The translations under genes were made by a program, and so were the position numbers. The notes below the pieces were generated by a model. It had not been told where the DNA came from. It made no database searches and saw only the letters and a program-made list of their open reading frames with translations. A stretch of DNA of 64,000 nucleotides from Kryptolebias marmoratus (Eukaryota; Chordata; Actinopteri; Cyprinodontiformes; Rivulidae), in assembly GCF_001649575.2 (NCBI RefSeq), contig NC_051443.1, positions 17,180,360-17,244,359 on the forward strand, read 5' to 3'. This document shows, piece after piece, positions 36,418-46,500 of the stretch (position 1 is the stretch's first letter; every line of letters begins with the position of its first letter).

Positions 36418-36640
36418 ACTACTGTGGAGGAATTTTGGCTCACTTGTCTTTACAACATTACTTTAGGGTATTGAGGTCTGTGGTTCTTTGGCTTTCTTAG
36501 TTCCACCCATTGCATTTCAGCTGGGCTGAGGTCGGCGTGCTGATTGCAACACCTTCCTTTTCAGCCACTCTGGGACTGTGCTGTTGCATGACCAAGTTTT
36601 TTTAAGCAAACTTTACAGGAAGAGTTCATGGTCATCTCTG
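36418..36640. mobile_element. Fragment of a fish DNA-transposon-derived repeat
   Basis: Words such as GGAATTTTGGCTCACTTGTC, CATTTCAGCTGGGCTGAGG, GATTGCAACACCTTCC and TGTTGCATGACCAAG belong to a repeat I recognise as very common in fish genomes. This copy is internal and truncated, with neither terminal repeat identifiable. Confidence 0.55.
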
Positions 36641-37029
36641 CTGTCACTGCAAAAAAAAACAAAAAAAAAAACAAGCTTCACAAGGCCACGAAGGCCGGTC
36701 CATCTTTGACCGTTTAAAGGAGCCGGCCACGTCTCAAATAGATGCGAGCTTTCAGAAATTAAATGAGATTCGTGGAACCAAAAGAGGCGTGGAGAGGAAT
36801 TCAGCTGCTTTTACGTGGAGCCCTACACTTAGGCTGTGTTCACACCTGATAGTCCGGTAGACTCGGTTCGAATGGGGATCAAAATTGCGACATTTGTTTC
36901 ATTTTCAGCTTGTGCTGTTTGCATTCACGCTGCACCGAGTCAATCGAGCCAACCCCTTTGAGCGACCTGTGATTTAGCTCAATATTTGTAAAACTGTCTG
37001 AGTTGTAGTCATTTTGTGTTTGCTAAAGT

Positions 37030-37150
37030 AATTTAGCCTCTGGCTGCCATTTTGACTTAGATGAACATGCAGCATATCCGGTGATGAATAAATTTTTATT
37101 AAAATCTGTCCAGTGGTTTGGGAAATATCTTGCTAACAGACAGATTATGC
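37030..37150 (-). repeat. Unclassified dispersed repeat, inverted copy 3
   Basis: On the minus strand it reads CTGTTAGCAAGATATTTCCC, then ACCACTGGACAGATTTTAAT, matching the order in the copies at 5630 and 46570. Only the 5' part of the unit is present, about 300 bp upstream of the sgsm1 start. Confidence 0.65.
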
Positions 37151-37515
37151 ATATGGAGAGGGGTTTGTGTGTGAACTTGTGTTGGGCCGGGGCCTCCCTG
37201 GCCTCCCCCATTGGTGTCGCCCCTGGTGCGTGTGTGCGCTGGCCCTTTAAAGGGGTGGTGGTTCGCGGTGAGATAGCAGATAGGTTTAATGTAGTCCCCG
37301 AGAACACATCGTGCGTCCAGGAACCGCTCTGCTGTCCGTCTGATAGCTTGTTTTTGTTTCCCCCCTCTTCCTCCTCCTCTTCCTCCTCCTCCTGCTCCCA
37401 GACAGTCTCTCTCCAGAACAGCCGAGCGTGTCCGCCCCGGAGCGATGGGAGGTACGGCCACACATCACCATTAATTTCCCCAGCCGGCAGCATCTGACTG
37501 ACCCGCACATTCATC

Positions 37516-40500
37516 ATGTTTTCTCCCGTGACAGAGGCCGAGACGCGTCAGAAGCTGCTCCGCAATGTGAAGAAGGAGGTTCGTGGCTTTTTTTTTTTTT
37601 TTTGCTGATCTTGGTTCATGTTTACAGGGAGCTGACAGCTAACACTGTGTATGTGTGTGTGTGTGTGTGTGTGTGCTGATCATAGGGTTTGACAGCGCCA
37701 CAGGCCTGTTTGTGATAATAAAATAATAATAATAAAAAAAAACACCGTTTATCTTGCATGAAACACGCACACCAATCACGTTAAAGGCTGCTGCAGATGT
37801 TGCCCCAGTCTGCTTCCCCTCTGCTGCACGGTGAACTGGCGTAAGATGAGGATGATGACGGTGATGCTGATGATAATGATGACGATAGTGGTGATGAGCA
37901 GAGAAAACCTACAACTGTGCCCTGCGCAGATTTGTGCCCCGTCGTGCCAAAAGCACAATTTTAAGCATCCATTCCAGCAAACTGAACAGGCACCAGCCTA
38001 AACTTTGAGGCGTGACCTTGCCGTCCTGTTTTCATTTCAGTCCTCTCCATCAGCTCCAAACTGCAGCTTGTTGGCTTTTGCGCATGAATCCAGTAATAAT
38101 AATTTAAAAAATAATAATCTAACGTCTAAACTGCTTATTTGACGCCCAGAAAAGGGGGAAATAAGAGGTTTTAGTTGCTGCAAACAGAGTCTGGTGCTTG
38201 CTTCCAGACTTTTTTGTATAGTGTTCATGCTCAGCTTCACCTGTGACTCATTGCTTCTTTAAAATAAATAAATAAATAAATAAAACACCCATGGCTCTTG
38301 TAGCTCAGATTCTGCAGCAGGGAGGGGCTTAGATTTGATATATAGATTTTGCTCCGGTTATTATAGATGGCTGCTTGTTACAAAGCAGAAATTCAGTGCT
38401 TGTAATGAACCAAACTGGATTCTGGGTTCTTACATACAACATGATGCTTCCTGTTCCCCTAACAGAGCGTCCCATTAAAAGTAATTACACTAAGTCGTGC
38501 AATTAGATGTCTAATCAAGATTCAAAACGCTCAAAGCATGGAGCTTAAGCTGTACGATTTTGAACAAAAATGGCATCTTCAAAAGTTGTTTTCAGGGGTG
38601 TTGACTGAGATACGGATGAGCGTGAGAACAAGTTGGTTTTAAAAGCAGATATTTATTCAGGTAAAAATGGAAGACGACTAAATTATCTTACACCAAGCTA
38701 AGTTTTGGTGACTTATTTTTGAAATCTGACTCATATGAAGTAGTGCAAAAACACTCTTACTATTTAAAACAGGTGATTATCAAATTATCAAATTCCTAGC
38801 TTAATGTTTAAAGCAGCAAAAGCGTACTGAAGAGATCTTAATGTGTTTTTATGGGGGAAATATTTGTAAATACAGTTTATTGTTTTAAAAAAGTATACGG
38901 GTTGCTAAAGTCACAGCACCCATCTCCGAAATGAGCTGAACATTTTGATATATGAATGGCTAAAACAGCACAAAGTATGCAGAAAGATTGGGGAAAAAAT
39001 GTATGGAAAAATAACAATAAAAAAAAAAGAGAACAACAGGAAAATAATTGTGTGAGTGCACACAGTTAATTAAGTTAGGACACTATTTTTATACTCCCAT
39101 CTTATATTAATGATTCTTTTAAATTTGCTTCTGAAGGCATTATGTAAAAAAACTGTGATTGGAAGAGATTTAACTACTTTAGCTCCTGTAATAAAGTTTC
39201 TCATTGCTGACTGTGTTTATTGTTGCATCTTTGCCTTCATGAACAAAACTTTACCAAACCAACTGAGACTTGTCTCCTTGTCTCTCATTCAGGTGAAACA
39301 AATAATGGAGGAAGCAGTAACGAGGAAGTTTGTGCATGCAGACAGCAGCCACATCATATCCTTCTGTGGTAAACATTGTTCCGTTGATTGATTCTCGTTG
39401 CATTTGCACCAGGGCGAAAGCTTCAAATGACCCCACAAATGAGGAGATACTAAACAAACTAAGCATGCATCTCAAATTTTATTGTGCTCCACTTAAAGTA
39501 AATGTGTGTTAGTGTGTACCACATGGCATTCTATATTAAACTATATCCTGTAAACCAGAGTGTTTACCACACCGTACAGACTGATGGTTGACGTCACAGC
39601 GTGTCAGGACCTATCACCTCCTACAGTTTTGTCCTCATATGCTCCAAAAGGCCCTGTGCAGTTAGTTCAGACACGATCATTTTTCTGATTTCATTTTTAT
39701 AGCTATGTTTATTGTTGTTCTTTGAGATGGGTGTTTGGATAAACTCAGGATATATATATATTAAAGCAGGCTGACGCCTTTGGAAGAGTGTTGATACAAA
39801 CCAGAAGTGAGACATATGTGATTCACCCCTCATATCCTAGCAACCATAGATGGGGAGGATTTCAGTCTATTTCTTCTTGTGCCACCTGTGCTTGCCCTTC
39901 ACATGTTTTATTATGAATATTATCTAAAATACACAAAGGTTTGATAAAGATATATTTAGATTGCGCTCTTAAAATACAAACACAAATGGTTGTATTTAAT
40001 GGAGCTGTGACGGAAAACATCTAAGCCATATATTAACCTAAGGTCCTTGTGATTGTGTGTTTGTAGCTGTAGTGGAGGCATGTGTGCTACACGGGCTGAA
40101 ACGGCGTATTGCAGGCCTGCTGTGCAGCAATAAGGTGGCGGCGCTCTTTATGAAGGTGGCAAAGAGCTTTTCTCCCGCCGAGGAGCTCTGCCGCAAGGTC
40201 CAGGAGCTGGAGCAGCTTATTGAAAACAGGTGATATCATTTCTGCCAGCAAGAGGCAATCGAAATGAATTAATTCTCTTTAATATTGTGGTTTTTACTCC
40301 CATTTCCATAAACCCATCGTGGGCATCAATGCCATGGCCAAAATGTTGCAGACCATAACCTGAAAACATCTACTAAACAGTTAAAACTTTGACATTACAT
40401 AGGTTAGCATCATCAAATTTTAGGGTTGACTTAAACCTTAACAAACACTCTGCACCTATACGTACTTTTTTTTCCTGGGGTTTCATAAATTGAAATTAAC

Positions 40501-43500
40501 CCTATAAATACTTCTAAGAAAAAATTGTCTAAAGAGATATTTAAAAAAAAAAATTGCATTAAAAGTGACGGGTGATGGTGTAACACAAATCAAACTATGA
40601 TGCACTGGACTTGGATTTTTATCCAAAATAGATCCACTCTCTTTAATTTTTACTTTTGACTCATAAAAAGATCTTGTAGTTATTCTGTCTTAGAAAAAGA
40701 AGAGATTAAAAAAAATCACCAGTTGGCATTTATGTCCATTTTGGTTTTATGTGAACTTCCAGCAGGGGTTGTTTGTGGCATGTTACATCTTTTCCTTTTT
40801 TAAAAAACCAATTCAGTATGTCAGTTATTATTTATTTCAGTTTTGTATTTTTTTTGTTTTGTTTTTTTTCTTTTAGCAAGCAGAACAATGCCTCGCTGAG
40901 TAACGACCGCAGCCGGTTGTCCAAGTTGCCCAACCTTCCTCCTCAGGCTCTGAAACATCTGTGGATTCGAACAGCTTTGATGGAGAAACTCCTGGACAAG
41001 ATCGTTCTGTACTTGGTGGAAAACAGCAGGTAGGACTGCACGTTAGGTATTACATTTGTCAGTCTCGGGTTTTGAGAACAGGATTACAGTGTTCTGAAGC
41101 TAAAGTTATCTGTAAAGCAGATCACTGTGAAATTGGATTCATTTAGTGATCAAAGGTGTTTTGATGTATCTGGGTTTTGATAGCTTTAAAAATGATCCGT
41201 TTTGTTCTAAAATATGAACTTGTGTATACTTAAATGTCTTCTTTCTAAAACTGTTACATTTCCTTCATGTGTATGTTGTGTTATTACATTTGCTTCAGTT
41301 CATTTTATGATAGAGGAGCCATGCTAATGGATCCTGTGGATGGACCAATCCTTGCATCTCTTCTGGGTACTTTCTTTTACTTTGCCAACCTTTACTTTAG
41401 AAGTTTAATAATTCAGAGTTCTCGTTTAAACCTGCTGACTTTGTTCTGCAGTCGGCCCGTGTGCTTTGGAGTACACCAAAGTGAAGACTGCCGACCATTT
41501 CTGGACAGATCCGTCCGCCGACGAGCTCGTTCAGCGGCATCGAATCCACAGTGGCCACTGTCGGCAGGACTCTCCCTCCAGAAGGCCTGCCCTGGTAGGG
41601 TGGTCCCGTAACTCAGCAGCCAGTCCTGCATTTGGGCTTCGGCATGTGTAACGTTTCCCCGTGCTTTCTTGAACGACCAGATCCAGAAGAGACAGTCCAG
41701 CGGGAGCATGGACGATCGGCCTCTCCTATGGGCCAGAGAATACGTTGAATCCCTCCACCAAAACTCCAGAGCCACCCTTCTGTTCGGAAAGAACAATGTT
41801 CTGGTGCAGCCGGTGTGTTTTCTTCCGTTGTTTGTGGGTTTGTTCAGTCTCTGAGAAAGCTGGTGGATTTTCTGTAATAAAGTAACATTTATGATTTTAT
41901 GGAGCTGTACGGGGAAGTGGTAAGATTTCTCAGGGTTCGTTTCTGCTTCCAGAAAGATGGGATGGAAGCCATACCGGGCTACCTCTCTCTTCACCAAACC
42001 GCCGACGTCATGACGCTGAAGTGGACTCCCAATCAGCTGATGAATGGCAATGTTGGGGAGCTAGATTCCGAAAAGAGGTGAGAACACAAGCCATTATCAG
42101 ATAGACACTTGTTATTACCCATCTGACCCCTAGTTGCCCGTCTTTTCTCAGTGTTTTCTGGGATTATGCCATGACAATTCGTTTGGAGGAGATTGTATAT
42201 CTCCACTGTCATCAGCAAGGTATCGTAAACCCTCTGCAATTTTTCCACAAGTTTCCAAACAGCTGCCTTTAGGTGTTATTAAACTTTATTGTGCTGATTT
42301 ATCTAGTGAACTGTGGTGGGACAGTGGTTTTGGTTAGCCAAGATGGAATCCAGAGACCTCCACTACATTTTCCCAAAGGGGGTCACCTGCTTCAGTTTCT
42401 TACCTGCCTCGAGACCGGCCTGCTTCCTCACGGGCAGCTGGACCCTCCATTGTGGAATCAAAGAGGAAAAGTTAGCCTGAATCGCTAATTATTACGTCTA
42501 TATTTACCAATGATTTACTTCAAACTGAGTATGCTTTAGACTTAGCATATGAATACTTTGCCTTTCTCACAGGGAAAAGTTTTCCCCAAACTGCGGAGGA
42601 GAAGTCCTCATGGTTCGTGTGATTCTGTATCGGATAAGGAGGATGATGAAGCAACCGATTATGTGTTTCGGATCATCTTTCCCAGCAATCAGATGGAGTT
42701 CAGTCAGTATCTTCCTTCTCTGTCTCCCAGTGATAATTTAATAACGAATCATTCGAGATTACAGTTATGATTGCTTTTCACTTTGGATTATTTATTTTCC
42801 TTCAGTGTGTAGTCTGTGCACATCTTGGTAATTGAATTGTCTCTGATGTTAAACCACTGGTGTTGCAATAATTTCTTGTCTGTTAAGTGTCTGTGTTCAT
42901 GTTATGTTATCATTCGGCTGCCAATGAGAGCTTCTGCATGGAGATGAAGTGACTCATCTGTCTCCTCTTCATTGGCATCCTCCTGTGTGGTTTGTTTTCC
43001 CCCATTTTTCTTTTTTTCTGTTATCTTGGTTCTCATAATTTTCAGACATGAACTTTATGTCCACATCTGTTGGCTTGTTTTTTTTTCGCTTCTGAAGTCA
43101 TTAATAGCAACAGTAATGATAAGAGCCTCTCTGATTGTCAGTGCCCCTGGAGATGATGGATCAGAGTGTTAATATGTGGCAACCCACCCCCAGAAAGTCC
43201 TCCTGCTCATCCTGCTCACAGAATGGCTCCTCTGATGGTTCTCTACCTAATGGATGCAATCATGAAAGGTGAGCGTTTCTGTGGGATTGGCTCTAATTGA
43301 CCTTAAGATTATTCCACTTGACTAAATTTGTAATTTTCCAAACTTTCCAGGGCTCCCATAAAGCTCCTTTGCGACACAATGAAACACCAAATAATCTCCC
43401 GTGCATTCTACGGATGTGAGTTTTCACACCTGTTCATTGCTTTTTTTTCATGGTTTGAGAATTATTAAAGCTGGTTTGCTAAATGTTTCATCTTTTCTGC

Positions 43501-46500
43501 ACAGGGCTTGCATACTGTCGCCATTTGTCCACAGTCCGTACACACCTTTCTGCTCTGGTCAACATCACTATAGTTGACCCTAATGTACCGCGAGATGCTC
43601 GAGGTGGCCTGACTGTGGAGATTTGGACCAGTTTCCTCAAGGACAGCTCTGTAAGAGTCACACAACATTGTTCTTATTGATTTATTTCTTCTTTTTAATG
43701 CATATCTTGTTATGAAAACCTTGTGTTTTAGGCCTATGAGGAAAAGGAGATCCACAGGCTCGTGTACTTTGGTGGCGTGGCCCCGTCCCTTCGCAAATAT
43801 GTCTGGCCCTTCCTGTTGGGACATTACCAGTTCGACATGAGCGAGAAATGCAGGCTGGAGGTATTTCACGCCGGTGTTTAGATGCACCTCCGCACACCCT
43901 GGGTTGTTTTAGCATCTTTCTGTCCATGCCCACTTTGTGGCTCAGATTGACGAGAAGATGCGGAGCATGTATGAACAGACGGTGAAGGAGTGGCAGGGTT
44001 GTGAGGTCATCGTCCGTCAGAGGGAGAGGGAGAAGCACGCCGAGGCCCTCGCAAGATGTTCGTCTGGTGCCAGTGTGGAACGAGGACCTGTGCAGCGGGA
44101 CTCCACCATCAGCACAGATGCAAGTTATCTTATTTCTAATTAAAAAGTTCCATGTAGCAAATATGAAAATGGATAATTTGTACTATATTTAAGAACTTTT
44201 CTAACTTGCAGTTCGTTTTTTGTTTTTGTGTTATGTGATATTATAGTCGTCTCTGAGTAGCAGCTCAGACCAGCAGAACGTCCACTCACAAAGTGATTCC
44301 TGCAGCAGCGCACAGGTACTTTTCATACAGATGAACATCAAAACTTTCTTTTTTTTAAATAAAGCAGCAACGTAAGAGCTACTTGAGTCAATAAAAATCA
44401 CCCCCTTAAAAAAATATTCTGAAATGTATTTTAACTTTTTAGTCAGGAAAATGTCCAGTTTGTTCACATGGAGGGGCGGGACTTAAAACCTGTCCTGCAG
44501 CCAGCCACAAGGCGGCGCTTGTCCTTTGTGGCTTCAACTTCTGGCTTCTGGCCCTGTCTTTAGTTATAATCCATCTTTATGTTTTACAGTCAGAGATTGC
44601 AATTTTTCAGTGTCTTCTTATTTTCTCTAAAAAAATTGCAGCACAAATATTTCCGGATCAACAGATTAAAAGAAAAGGGAAACGCAAACAGAGAGGAACG
44701 TCTACAGAGAAACACACCAACATCAGTGTTTATTATTAGTTTGTCAGTAATATAGTTAAAAGTTAAATGTGATTTATGTTTTTATTCCACAGAAAAAAAT
44801 GTTTAAAGGAACCATTTAATGTTTAACATATTGTTAATTGCTTAAAACAGCTATATAGTGCAGTTTTAATTTCCTGAAAGAATTGGTTGTGATTTATGCT
44901 AACATAGGCTAATAGATGCAAAGCACCGCTGTGATTTCTTAACACCAGCTCGTTTCAGTACAAGATCCAAAATGATTCACTTGTTCTCCCTTTTCCTTTT
45001 TGCCACAAGGTATTTGAATCAGTTGAGGCTGAATCCATGGCTGAAGGAGAGGAAACGCCGCACAGTAGCCTTGTAAAGACCACAGACACTCCTCGGTTTT
45101 TCCCCTGTGAGTCCTCCCCCCCTGATGTGTCAAACCAACATCTGGGTTCGGACAATCCTCCCAAAACTGAGTCAGCAGCTGAACCTACAGTCTCTCAGCA
45201 GACGGACAAAACATCGGAAGCCTGTGGCGGTGAAACTGCAGCTGGTTCAGAGTCAGGAGAAGGTCACCTCGTTGCACGTGAATCAGAAGAAAAGGCTGGA
45301 AAACAGTCAGTTCCTGAGGAAGAGGCTGGAATGAAGAAGATGGAGATGAATTTAGAAAGCAAAGAAGTTGCAGAGACACAAAACAACAAGTCCTCAGAAA
45401 CATCTGATGCTGAGAATAAAGAAACAACTCATGTAGTTGTAAAAGCAGCAGATCCTAACATGAACCCGAAATCTGCTCTGGAGAATACTAATGTTCTGAA
45501 GCTGGAAACGGAGATCCATAATGAGTATTTCCAAGCGCCTCCACTCGGGCAGACCTTAGCTTTTCAAGTGAACAAAAACAGAGATGTGGAAGGGGAAACA
45601 TCTCGTCCGCTTGAATCAAGAGAAAACCCAAATTCACCGAGCAAGAAAACGGAAAACGCCGAAACAACGGTTTGTGACTTTGCTGAAACCAAAAAGGCCG
45701 TAGAGATTCCGTTTGAGAAGCCCGGCTCAAACTCCCCAGTCCGGCAAGTTCTGAATGCTCTCCAGTCAGCATCGAGAGGCAGCCTCTCCTTGTCTCACTC
45801 TCGGCAGTCTCCAGACACGGCCGATTCCGACGACTCTCCCTCTGCCCTGGAAATGGAGGACATTCCTGCAGGCATAACGTGTGTGACATCAGAGGACATC
45901 AGGGCCAGGCCTTTGGTGGGCCTCGCTGCACCTCCTATCCCCTTAGCGCAGAGAGAAAAAATGGCGTCTGAGAGTTTTGTCCAGGACCACCATCTGGACA
46001 CAGCTTGTAACACCAGTCCTGAGGTCACTGATCTGGGCCTTTCTGAAGAGGAGCCAGAGATGGATAATGTCCTCGCTGAACAGGAGTCTACAGACATGGG
46101 AGCCGTCAAATATGAAGAATCCTCAGAAGAGCAAACCTATTCTGTAAGTATTATACATGGCAAACAGTATAAAAGTGTTCTCTTTATCACAAACGGACGC
46201 CAACAGATGTTGTCTTTATTTCTCAAGCAAGAAACGTTGGACATGTACTTGATCAACCTGCATCGCATCGACAAAGATGTCAGACGTTGCGACCGCACGT
46301 ATTGGTACTTCACTCCTGAAAACCTGGAGAGGCTGCGTAACATCATGTGCAGGTAAACGAGTCGCACGGGTCCTGGAAATATATTTACAGGTTTTGTTTC
46401 AATTCGAAAGGAAACCGCTGCCGAAGGTGAAAGGGTGCAAACACCAAAATGGCTATAACTCTGCTGTGGTAGTAGCTGAGACTGATCCCCTACCTGTGCT

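Larger units (their letters stand above)
35607..37515. promoter_or_regulatory. Divergent git2/sgsm1 intergenic region
   Basis: The two genes start facing away from each other across 1.9 kb. The git2-proximal 200 bp and the sgsm1-proximal 350 bp (about 37160-37515, GC-rich with a CCT/TCC-rich 5' UTR-like tract at 37365-37400) are the probable promoters. The middle is filled by a TA microsatellite, a repeat-derived segment at 36420-36640, a fragment beginning AGGCTGTGTTCACACC near 36830 and an inverted copy of the dispersed repeat at 37030-37150. Two cores separated by repeats suggest separate promoters, not one shared bidirectional promoter. Confidence 0.55.

Noticed and set aside
37023..37517. 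164-codon minus-strand open frame upstream of sgsm1
   Set aside because: It reads through a CCT-rich 5' UTR-like tract (as poly-Glu) and a dispersed repeat. There is no homology.
41413..41997. 194-codon minus-strand open frame across sgsm1 exons 6-8
   Set aside because: It spans exons and introns antisense to sgsm1 and has no recognisable domain.
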